The notes beneath the pieces are model-generated. The model saw nothing but the letters and a program-made list of their open reading frames with translations, searched no databases and was not told where the DNA came from. A program made the position numbers and the translations under genes. Shown one piece after another: positions 23,248 through 30,880 of a stretch of DNA of 64,000 nt (position 1 is its first letter; each line of letters opens with the position of its first letter). The stretch spans positions 310,001 through 374,000 of the forward strand of contig CAVPWG010000001.1 in NCBI GenBank assembly GCA_963709425.1. The letters are read 5' to 3'. The stretch is from JAICJC01 sp963709425. GTDB taxonomy: Bacteria > Actinomycetota > Thermoleophilia > Gaiellales > JAICJC01.

Positions 23248-26200
23248 ATGAGCCACCCCGAGCTTCACGCCCACTCCTCGTTCTCGTTCCTGGACGGCGC
23301 CTCCCAGCCCGATGAGCTGGCGGCCCGGGCGGCGGCGCTCGGCTACGACGCTTTCGCCCTGACCGACCACGACGGCCTCTCGGGATCGCTGGCCTTCGCC
23401 CATGCGGCCAACGAGGTCGGCGTGCGGCCGATCACGGGCTGCGAGATCACCCTCGAAGGAGGCGCGCACCTGACCCTGCTGTGCGAGGACAGGCGCGGCT
23501 ACGCCAACCTGTGCCGGCTCATCACCGCCGCCCACGTCCACGACCGCCGAAAGCCCGAGGCGACGCTCGAGCAGGTGGTTCGGCACGCGGACGGCCTGCA
23601 CTGCCTCTCGGGCTGCGCACGACACGGCGCGGTCGCGCGGCTCGTCTCCGAGGGCCGGCTCGGAGAGGCCGAGGCGCTGGCTCGACGGCTGCGCGACGCC
23701 TTCGGGCGCGATCGGTTCTCGATCGAGATCATGCGCCCCTACATGCGCGGCGACGCGCGCCGAAACCGGCTCCTCGGGGAGCTGGCGGACCGGCTGCGCC
23801 TGGCGACGGTGGCGACCGGCGACGTGCACGCCCACACGCCCCGGCGCGCCTTCCTCCAGGACGCGCTCGTCGCGATCCGCATGTGCACCACCCTCGAGGG
23901 GTGCGAGGCCGAGCGGCGCGGAAACCACGAGTCGGTGCTGCGCGCCCCCGCCGAGACCGCGGCCCGGTTCCCCGCCGAGGCGGTGCGGGCGGCGGCGGCC
24001 GTGGCCGACCGCTGCCGCTTCGACCTGACGCAGGACCTGGGCTACGCCTACCCCGACTTCTCCGACACGGGCGAGCCCGCCCAGGCCGCCCTCACACGCA
24101 TCTGCCGGGCCGAGCTCGAGTGCCGCTATCGGGGCTCCCCCCACTGGCACGAGGCCCGCGCGCGGCTCGATGAGGAGCTGGGGCTGATCGCCCACCATGG
24201 CCTCGCCGGCTTCTTCCTCCTCCACCGCGACATCCTCGAGATGGCGCGCGACGTGGCGGTGCGGGTGCGCGGGGCGAGCGCCGGCCGCCGCCTGCTCCCG
24301 CCGGGCCGCGGGCGGGGCTCGAGCGTCGGCTCGATCGTCTGCTATCTGATCGGCCTCTCGCATGTCGACCCGGTGGCCACGCATCTCTTCCTGGGCCGGT
24401 TCCTCTCGAGAGACCTCGCGAGCGTGCCCGACATCGACCTCGACTTCCCCCGCGACGTGCGCGAGGGGCTGATGCTCGACATCGTCGACCGGTACGGACC
24501 CGAGCACGCCGCGCTGGTGGCCGCCTTCCCCACCTACCGCACCCGGGGGGCGATCCGCGACCTCGGCAAGGCGCTCGCGCTGCCGCAGGGGGAGGTCGAG
24601 CGAATGGCGCGGCTGGCGGACGAGTGGGGAGCGGTCCCCGAGGACCGGATCGACCAGCTCCGCGACCGCATGGGCTCGGCGCGCTGGCGCGCGTTCGCCT
24701 TCCTGATGGAGGAGATCCGCGGCCTGCCCCGCCACATCTCCCAGCACTCGGGCGGGATGGTGATCTCGACCCGGCCGCTCGTCGAGCTCGTGCCGGTGAT
24801 CCCCGCGGCGATGGAGGGCCGCCAGATCTGCCAGTGGGACAAGGACTCCTGCTCCGACGCCGGGTTCCTCAAGATCGACCTGCTCGGGCTGGGCATGCTC
24901 TCGGCCGTCGAGGAGTGCGTCGACCTGATCGCCGAGACGCGCGGGTCGCCCATCGACCTCTCCCGGGTGGGGTTCTCCGACCCGGAGGTCTATGCCGAGA
25001 TCCAGGCCGCCGACACGATCGGGGTGTTCCAGATCGAGAGCCGGGCGCAGATGCAGTCGCTGCGCCAGACGCTGCCCGAGAACCTCGACGACCTGACCGT
25101 CCAGGTCGCGCTCGTCCGGCCGGGGCCGATCGTCGGAGACGCGGTCAACCCGTACATCGCCCACCGCCGCAGCCTGCGCCACGATCCCGAGTTCCGCCCG
25201 CCCTTCGACCATCCCCTGCTCGAGCCGGTGCTGGCCGACACCCTCGGCGTGGTCGTCTTCCAGGACCAGGTGCTCGAGGTCGCAATCGCTCTGGCCGGGT
25301 TCACCACCGGGGAGGCCGAGAGCCTGCGCCGGGCGATGAGCCGCAAGCGCAGCCGCGAGGCGCTCGAGAGCCACTGGCACCGCTTCCAGGAGGGCGCTGC
25401 GAGCCGGGGCGTCGACGCCGAGACCGCCGAGCGGGTGTTCCAGAAGATCGTCGCCTTCTCGGAGTTCGGCTTCCCCAAGAGCCACGCCGCCGCCTTCGCG
25501 ATCCTCGCCTACCAGTCGGCGTGGCTGCACCGCGCATACCCGGCGGAGTTCCTGTGCTCGCTCCTGAACGCGCAGCCGATGGGCTTCTACCCCCCGGCGA
25601 CGCTGCTCCGCGACGGCGAGCGGCGCGGCGTCGAGATGCGCCCCCCGGACGTGAACCGAAGCGGCGCCGGGTGCACCGTGGAGGATGCCGGAGGCGCCGT
25701 CAGGATCGGCCTCGGCTACGTCAAGGGCGTCGGCACGCGCGCCGAGGGCCTGGTGGCCGAGCGCACCGGCGGCGGCGCCTTCTCCGATCTGGGAGACCTG
25801 GTGCGACGCGCGCCGCTCGACATCTCGCAGCTCGAGGCGCTGGTGCGGGCGGGCGCGTGCGACGAGTTCCACCCGAACCGGCGCCGCCTGCTCTGGGAGC
25901 TTCCGATCCACCGCGCACCGGCCGGGCCGGAGGGCGCGCGCCAGCTCGCGCTCGCGCTGGACGGCTCCCCCACCCCGGCCCTTCCCGGCCTCACGGCCTG
26001 GGAGCGCATGGTCTCAGACCACGAGGCGATGAGCCTCACGACCGGCCCGCATCCGATGGCGCTCCTGCGGGAGGGGCTCGACCCCGCCCTTCGCACCTCG
26101 GCCGACCTGCGCACCGACGCGCTGGGCCGGACGACCACGGCGGGCATCGTCATCGCCCGCCAGCGGCCGGGGACGGCCAAGGGGATCGTGTTCCTGCTCC

Positions 26201-26502
26201 TCGAGGACGAGCACGGGATGACCAACGTGATCATCCCGCCCACCGTCTACGAGCGCGACCGGATCATGGTACGGGCCGAGCCGCTCCTGCAGGTGTGGGG
26301 TCGGCTCGAGCGACGAAACGGCGCGGTCAACGTGATCGCCGACCGGGTGGCAGGGCTGTCGCACGCCGCCCGCCCCGAGGTCGCCCGGGCCGCGGCCCGT
26401 GCGGCGGGGACGGGTGCCGGCCAGGGCGGTCACGTCGCCGATCTCCGCCGGCTCAGGGCCGCCACGCCCGCGGCGAACAGCTTCGGCCGCGGGCGGCGCT
26501 GA
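23248..26502 (+). CDS. dnaE2: Error-prone DNA polymerase III alpha subunit DnaE2
   Basis: C-family polymerase responsible for SOS-induced translesion synthesis and mutagenesis with ImuB. The 1084-residue length is typical of DnaE2. The N-terminal PHP domain begins HPELHAHSSFSFLDGAS and continues TDHDGLSGS. The palm has PGRGRGSSVGSIVCYLIGL and the catalytic PDIDLDF (about residues 394-400). FPKSHAAAFAILAYQSAW and YVKGVG mark the fingers and helix-hairpin-helix region. A C-terminal OB fold includes VFLLLEDEHGMTNVII. It lacks the long tau-binding tail of the replicative DnaE. The ATG follows a LexA box. Confidence 0.95.
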   Translation: MSHPELHAHSSFSFLDGASQPDELAARAAALGYDAFALTDHDGLSGSLAFAHAANEVGVRPITGCEITLEGGAHLTLLCEDRRGYANLCRLITAAHVHDRRKPEATLEQVVRHADGLHCLSGCARHGAVARLVSEGRLGEAEALARRLRDAFGRDRFSIEIMRPYMRGDARRNRLLGELADRLRLATVATGDVHAHTPRRAFLQDALVAIRMCTTLEGCEAERRGNHESVLRAPAETAARFPAEAVRAAAAVADRCRFDLTQDLGYAYPDFSDTGEPAQAALTRICRAELECRYRGSPHWHEARARLDEELGLIAHHGLAGFFLLHRDILEMARDVAVRVRGASAGRRLLPPGRGRGSSVGSIVCYLIGLSHVDPVATHLFLGRFLSRDLASVPDIDLDFPRDVREGLMLDIVDRYGPEHAALVAAFPTYRTRGAIRDLGKALALPQGEVERMARLADEWGAVPEDRIDQLRDRMGSARWRAFAFLMEEIRGLPRHISQHSGGMVISTRPLVELVPVIPAAMEGRQICQWDKDSCSDAGFLKIDLLGLGMLSAVEECVDLIAETRGSPIDLSRVGFSDPEVYAEIQAADTIGVFQIESRAQMQSLRQTLPENLDDLTVQVALVRPGPIVGDAVNPYIAHRRSLRHDPEFRPPFDHPLLEPVLADTLGVVVFQDQVLEVAIALAGFTTGEAESLRRAMSRKRSREALESHWHRFQEGAASRGVDAETAERVFQKIVAFSEFGFPKSHAAAFAILAYQSAWLHRAYPAEFLCSLLNAQPMGFYPPATLLRDGERRGVEMRPPDVNRSGAGCTVEDAGGAVRIGLGYVKGVGTRAEGLVAERTGGGAFSDLGDLVRRAPLDISQLEALVRAGACDEFHPNRRRLLWELPIHRAPAGPEGARQLALALDGSPTPALPGLTAWERMVSDHEAMSLTTGPHPMALLREGLDPALRTSADLRTDALGRTTTAGIVIARQRPGTAKGIVFLLLEDEHGMTNVIIPPTVYERDRIMVRAEPLLQVWGRLERRNGAVNVIADRVAGLSHAARPEVARAAARAAGTGAGQGGHVADLRRLRAATPAANSFGRGRR

Positions 26503-26505
26503 CGG

Positions 26506-28458
26506 TTAGCCGTGGTTCCCGGTGAGCCCTAGGCGCTTGCGATCCTCGATGCCGAGGGACCGACGCGTCGCCTTGGGGTTCAGCTTGGCCGACATCTGCA
26601 GAGCGTGGAATCGCTCCGGATCGGTTGTTTGGTCCGCAAGGCGCCGCCAGGCGATCCAGTCGACGGGATCCTTGCGCGTGGCGGTGCGAAGCGCAGCTGC
26701 CGCCTCCTCGCGCCTACCCTGACCAGCCAGCGCCGCAGCGAGGTCGATCCATCCCTGGTCCGACCATGGCGCCCATGTCATCGCACGGTGCGCCTCGGAC
26801 TCCGCTTTCGGGAATTCCCCGCGCGCAGCTGCGTCGGCACTCGCCGCAATTGCCTGGTTCCCGATGCCTCCGACGAACGCGACAGCACCCACCGCAAGGG
26901 CGATCACCACAAATCCTGCGCGTGCCCTGTTCGTGAGCGGTGCGGCGGACTCGTCGCGGGACGACACCACGATTCCGACGGCGGCGACCAGTGCGAGGCA
27001 CGTCACAGCCGGCATCTCCCAGTCCCAATCGAACCCGGCATGGAGGGCGAAGGCGATCAGCGCCCCCGCCGCAGTCAGAACGACCGGATCGCGCCGGTGG
27101 CGAACCCCGACGGCGAGCGGGTAGAGCACCAACCCAAGCACAAGGATGAGTCCGACCGGCCCCTGCTCGGCAAGCCGCTCGAGGTACAGGCTATGGGCGT
27201 CCTTCGCGACGTAGTTCCGGGGCCGGTGCTCGTTCCAGTACTGCTCGAACGTGCCGGCGCCCGAACCGAGCAGTGGGTGGTCGCGGATGTCGGCGAGGGC
27301 GGAGCGCCAGAGCATGGGGCGGCCGTTCAGGGACAGAGTCTCGAGCCGCAGATTCTGATTCGTGTCGCGGGCAGCCGGCTTTGACTCGAGTGCCTGCCGA
27401 ACGCGCGACACCATGTGCACAGGCGAGCCGTACACCGCTACCGATCCGGCCAGGATGCAGCCAGCGCCGACCGCCACCACGCCGACGAACGCCCGACGCG
27501 CCGTCTGACCGAACTCCACTCGGCGCTCGACGACGATGACTGCCCACATCGTCGCCGCTGCGCCAGCGGTGGCCAACGCGATCACGACGAGGAGCGGACG
27601 GCCTTCGCTCGCCGCCGCGTGGACGCCGGAGCCGCCGCGCGCGAGTGCGCCCTGCAGGCGGGCGTCTCCCACCGCGAGCCCGACCCAGGGCAGAAGTGCG
27701 CACGCGGTTGCCAGCGAACGAAGCCTGTCGCCGTCTAGGACCAGGGTCATGACCACGCCGATGACGAGCGTCATCATCGAGCCGCGGCTGAACGTGAAGA
27801 AGAGCGTGGTCACCACCGGGGGCAGGACTGCAGCCGCGACGATCCGAATCCACGGCGTCCGCGCCCTCATCGCCGCACCGAGGCACAGGGCGGCGGTCAT
27901 CGCCGTGAAGATGCCGAGCGCGTTCCAGTATCCGATCGGCTGGTAGAGGCGGCCATGTGCGACTGGATCGTCGTAGAGGCCGAAGACGTCGGGCCGAAGC
28001 CGCGTGACGAGAGCAAACCCCGAGACGAGCACGCCGGCCACGGCCGCCGCACCGACCATGAGTCCCGCTCCGCTCTTCCGAGCCGTGATGAGAAGGGTCG
28101 CCCCGAGCCCGAAATAGACAAGCGTGCGCTCAACCTCGAGCACCGGAGTCTGCACGGCGTCGGCCCAGGTTGCCGAGAGCGTAGTCCAGGCAGTCAGCGC
28201 CGCCAGAATGCCGAGCATCACTCGATCGTCTCGGCCGAGAGATATCCCGCGCCCGATCACCAGGGCGATCGCAGCCGTCCAGGCGAGGATGACCGCGCTC
28301 CACCCCCACGCAGGCGGGAAATAGCCGCCGTCATCGCTCGCCAAGAGCAGAACGGCCGCAAACGCCACCAGCGCCGCCGGGAGGTGCGCAAGCGCAGCGC
28401 GCCCGCGGACCCCCGCGAGCGCGCCGAGCCGCTCGACGGCCGACGACGCGGCCGTCAC
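26506..28458 (-). CDS. O-antigen ligase/polymerase-like membrane protein with TPR-like tail
   Basis: A 650-residue polytopic protein with about ten to twelve hydrophobic helices between residues 25 and 545. The large loop near residues 330-430 carries the Wzy/WaaL-type pattern (ARDTNQNLRLETLSLNGRP, HPLLGSGAGTFEQYW, AKDAHSLYLERLAEQG). Such proteins join or polymerise lipid-linked glycans outside the membrane. The C-terminal 100 residues look like tetratricopeptide helices (GEFPKAESEAHRAMTWAP, GRREEAAAALRTATRKDP). Base composition appears less GC-rich than its neighbours, hinting at transfer. It follows the LPFTG gene by 16 bases and converges on dnaE2. Confidence 0.82.
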   Translation of the reverse strand: MTAASSAVERLGALAGVRGRAALAHLPAALVAFAAVLLLASDDGGYFPPAWGWSAVILAWTAAIALVIGRGISLGRDDRVMLGILAALTAWTTLSATWADAVQTPVLEVERTLVYFGLGATLLITARKSGAGLMVGAAAVAGVLVSGFALVTRLRPDVFGLYDDPVAHGRLYQPIGYWNALGIFTAMTAALCLGAAMRARTPWIRIVAAAVLPPVVTTLFFTFSRGSMMTLVIGVVMTLVLDGDRLRSLATACALLPWVGLAVGDARLQGALARGGSGVHAAASEGRPLLVVIALATAGAAATMWAVIVVERRVEFGQTARRAFVGVVAVGAGCILAGSVAVYGSPVHMVSRVRQALESKPAARDTNQNLRLETLSLNGRPMLWRSALADIRDHPLLGSGAGTFEQYWNEHRPRNYVAKDAHSLYLERLAEQGPVGLILVLGLVLYPLAVGVRHRRDPVVLTAAGALIAFALHAGFDWDWEMPAVTCLALVAAVGIVVSSRDESAAPLTNRARAGFVVIALAVGAVAFVGGIGNQAIAASADAAARGEFPKAESEAHRAMTWAPWSDQGWIDLAAALAGQGRREEAAAALRTATRKDPVDWIAWRRLADQTTDPERFHALQMSAKLNPKATRRSLGIEDRKRLGLTGNHG

Positions 28459-28474
28459 TGTGGTGTCCTCGCGG

Positions 28475-28789
28475 CTAGTGGCGGCGGATCGAGGCTGCCC
28501 GGAGCCCGAGCCCCGAAGCGATCAGCCCTGATCCAGCGCCCAGCACCAGCAGGAGGTTGAGCCCCGTGAACGGGAGCCCCCCCGTGCCGCCGCCGGACTG
28601 TTCGCCCAGCACGTTCCCACCGCCGCCACCCTGCGTCCCAGCGCTGTACTGCTCGTCCGCAGGAGTGACCTGCGCGGACGCCGCCTGGTGGTGAGTGCGG
28701 GAAGCCGCTGCGGCCGACGCCGCGCCGGTGCCGAGCACCAGCACGCTCGCCGAAGCCGCGAGCAACACCTTGAGCTTTCTTCCATGCAT
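28475..28789 (-). CDS. Very small LPXTG-type cell-wall-anchored protein
   Basis: A 104-residue protein with a clear signal peptide (basic start MHGRKLK, hydrophobic core, cleavage near ASAAAAS), about 45 exported residues rich in Gly, Gln and Ser, and then LPFTG. A hydrophobic segment (residues 76-98) and a basic RRH end follow. This is the standard sortase-sorting architecture with almost no mature domain. AGGAGG lies 11 bases before the chosen ATG (28789); an upstream in-frame ATG would put a non-signal extension in front. It is the first gene of a pair with the glycan ligase-like gene. No sortase is in the window. Confidence 0.8.
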   Translation of the reverse strand: MHGRKLKVLLAASASVLVLGTGAASAAAASRTHHQAASAQVTPADEQYSAGTQGGGGGNVLGEQSGGGTGGLPFTGLNLLLVLGAGSGLIASGLGLRAASIRRH

Positions 28790-28891
28790 CTGCAGCGGTA
28801 CCTCCTGGACTGCCGTTCTCCCCGGAGCACCGTATCGCATGGGTCGGACGGACGCCAACCGCCATCGGTCGGAAAATGCAGCAATCCACGG

Positions 28892-29731
28892 CTACGTCCC
28901 TTTCCCGAGGAACTTTCGCAACACCGGGACGTGGGCGCAGGCGGTGCTGGGGTTGGGCGCCCAGGGCGTCCAGGGGACGATCCTGACCTCGAGGCACGGC
29001 GTGGCCGATCCGCCGGGCTCGAGGCACGCCCACCGCACCTTCCGCGTCGGGATCTTCGCGCATTTCAACACGTCGTAGCTGTGCTGGTTTCTCAGATCCG
29101 AGACCACGGCGCTGGACGTGATGCCGGCCGGCAGGAGCGCCGCCAAAGCCGGCCGGTGGGTGCACAGATCGACGCCGGGCTTCGTGGTCCAGTCGCCCAC
29201 AGGATTCACATTGGCGATGAGGCAGACGGACTCGGCCTGATAGACCAGCCCGCACGCCCACACGGCCCCGTTCGACTGCTGTTCGACGCACCTGACCGTG
29301 CTCGCGTGCTCCCGGCCCCCCACGCCGCGCTCGAGGGTGCTCTCACCGATGCGCTGGTGGAGGCGCAACCCCCAGTACGCCGTGCCGGCGGCGCCGACGA
29401 GCAGGACGATGATCACGACGAGCCACAGATGCGAGTGGACGGCCGCCCAGAACGGCGACCGGGCGGGGCGGCGCGGAGCGCGCACCGGCGGCGCGGACAC
29501 CACGTCCGGCTCGACACCGGTCCGGGCGTAGGGCACATGCACCGGCGCGGGCAGGCCCGACGCGTCGGTTTCGCCACGCTCCGCGGTCGGCTCTGGAGCG
29601 ACGGGGTCGTCACCGGCGCTCTGTTCCTCCGCCGTGGCGACGGCGAGCCGCCGCGGCGGGTCACGCTGTTCTGGAGCGTCGCGCCGCGCGCTGTGCGGAG
29701 CCTGTGCGGCCTCGTGAAACGGCGGATTCAC
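28892..29731 (-). CDS. Single-pass membrane protein with cysteine-rich outer domain
   Basis: An unrecognised 279-residue protein. The first 100 residues are Pro/Arg/Glu/Ala-rich and probably disordered in the cytoplasm. A single membrane helix occupies about residues 102-121. The outer domain of about 155 residues holds eight cysteines (RC, WAC, VC, LC, KC, WAC, PC, AC), which could form four disulfides. No signal peptide or enzyme motif is visible. The GTG at 29731 is fixed by GGGAGG five bases upstream; longer frames lack this. Spacing to the LPFTG gene (102 bases) leaves room for a separate promoter. Confidence 0.72.
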   Translation of the reverse strand: MNPPFHEAAQAPHSARRDAPEQRDPPRRLAVATAEEQSAGDDPVAPEPTAERGETDASGLPAPVHVPYARTGVEPDVVSAPPVRAPRRPARSPFWAAVHSHLWLVVIIVLLVGAAGTAYWGLRLHQRIGESTLERGVGGREHASTVRCVEQQSNGAVWACGLVYQAESVCLIANVNPVGDWTTKPGVDLCTHRPALAALLPAGITSSAVVSDLRNQHSYDVLKCAKIPTRKVRWACLEPGGSATPCLEVRIVPWTPWAPNPSTACAHVPVLRKFLGKGT

Positions 29732-29736
29732 TTCGT

Positions 29737-29742
29737 CCTCCC
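29737..29742 (-). promoter_or_regulatory. Shine-Dalgarno site deciding a GTG start
   Basis: GGGAGG on the minus strand, five bases before GTG 29731. It fixes the start of the cysteine-rich membrane protein against a longer in-frame ATG at 29818. Confidence 0.6.
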
Positions 29743-29851
29743 GACGCGCACGCGAACGCAGCGAGCCAATGGAACGCGCGGCGCGGCGCGCGGAGCCGAA
29801 AAGTGCAGGTCGACGCACACATTCGAGTGTACGCCGCGGATCGGCTTGTGA

Positions 29852-30016
29852 CTATGAGAAGAGCCCGGCGACCAGCGTCATCACATAGATGGCGCCGAAC
29901 CAGACCGTGACAGCCGCACCCACGGCCAGCACCACATGGTCCTGTGCCCATTCGAGCACCGAGCCACGATTTTCGTACGCCCACGGCTCTTCGCCGTCAA
30001 GCAGCCTGCGAACCAT
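29852..30016 (-). CDS. 54-residue single-pass membrane protein
   Basis: Small protein with an N-terminal hydrophilic part (MVRRLLDGEEPWAYENRG) and one membrane helix near residues 28-50. The function is unknown. The ATG at 30016 is preferred over an in-frame start 31 codons earlier because the extension looks non-coding. The ribosome site is weak (GGGGG eight bases upstream). It lies between comB's terminator and the surface-protein group, on the same strand. Confidence 0.5.
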   Translation of the reverse strand: MVRRLLDGEEPWAYENRGSVLEWAQDHVVLAVGAAVTVWFGAIYVMTLVAGLFS

Positions 30017-30129
30017 TGGAAGACCCCCACTCGCGGTTGCCTCCACAGCATCGGTGTACGCGGCGTGCCGGGCAACCCCCGGGCGGGTGAACCCGAATGG
30101 GGCACGCACGGTCGGCGGCGTGCAAAAAC

Positions 30130-30142
30130 GGGGTCAGACCCC
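30130..30142 (-). terminator. GGGGTCTGACCCC palindrome and U-run ending comB
   Basis: A perfect 13-base palindrome containing the comB stop codon and followed on the minus strand by GTTTTT, giving an intrinsic-terminator layout (GGGG stem, five-base loop, CCCC, then T5). The identical 13-mer recurs at 49737-49749. Confidence 0.65.
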
Positions 30143-30880
30143 GGTGGTGGCGCTAGAGGTGATCAGGGCGACGCCGGCATCGACGTCCTCCACTCTCGGC
30201 ACGACGTCGACCGCGCTCTCGCGCGCGCAGGCTCGCAGATCCTCGGCGAGGCCGGCCGCGCGCAGCTTCGCAGCGCTCGTCGATGCCCCCAGCGCCTCGG
30301 CCGACGACGGGTACGCGGCCGACAGCACCTCCGCTGCCGTCGCCGAATCGGTCGTGTTCCACTCGGCGAGCCACACGCGGAGCTCCCCAACGAAGCGTCC
30401 CGCGACGTAGGCGTCGTCGAGGGCGAAGGCGCCCTCGACTCCGGCGCACTGGACCAGGACGTCGTGGTCGCCGTCGCGCGCGATCCGGGCTGCCGCGGCC
30501 GCGCAGGCGGTGAGATTCGCCAGGCTGCCGATCAGCACGGCCTCCGCGTCGGCCGCGGCCGCCACGATGGCACGCGTCCCATTTGTGGTCGCCAGCACAA
30601 GCGTGTCGCCGAGCGGCGGGCCGGATGCATAGTCCGCCGGGGAGTTCCCGAGGTCGAAGCCGTCCGGCTTCACGCATTCCCGCTCACCCGCAAGCACCGC
30701 GCCGTTTCCAAGCCGGCCGTGCAGGTCGCGTGCGCGGTCGATGTCGCCGCAGGCCAGCACGCGGCTGTAGCCCTGACCCACCGCGTGCGCGATCGTCGTC
30801 GTCGCGCGGATCACGTCCACGACCACCGTCACGGGCGCAACGAGCATGACGCCGGGCGAGAATGCGACGTCGATCCTCAC
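30134..30880 (-). CDS. comB: 2-phosphosulfolactate phosphatase family protein
   Basis: ComB hydrolyses 2-phosphosulfolactate to sulfolactate; in methanogens this is a step to coenzyme M, while in bacteria the role is unsettled. The 248-residue protein has the family's signatures: TVVVDVIRATTTIAHAV, GERECVKPDGFDLGNSP, LATTNGTRAIV and CAGVEGAFALDDAYVAG. The GTG start overlaps the ppdK stop (GTGA), so it is translated together with pyruvate phosphate dikinase. Since phosphosulfolactate derives from PEP plus sulfite, the pairing with a PEP enzyme is suggestive. No comA candidate is visible. Confidence 0.88.
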   Translation of the reverse strand: MRIDVAFSPGVMLVAPVTVVVDVIRATTTIAHAVGQGYSRVLACGDIDRARDLHGRLGNGAVLAGERECVKPDGFDLGNSPADYASGPPLGDTLVLATTNGTRAIVAAAADAEAVLIGSLANLTACAAAAARIARDGDHDVLVQCAGVEGAFALDDAYVAGRFVGELRVWLAEWNTTDSATAAEVLSAAYPSSAEALGASTSAAKLRAAGLAEDLRACARESAVDVVPRVEDVDAGVALITSSATTGV

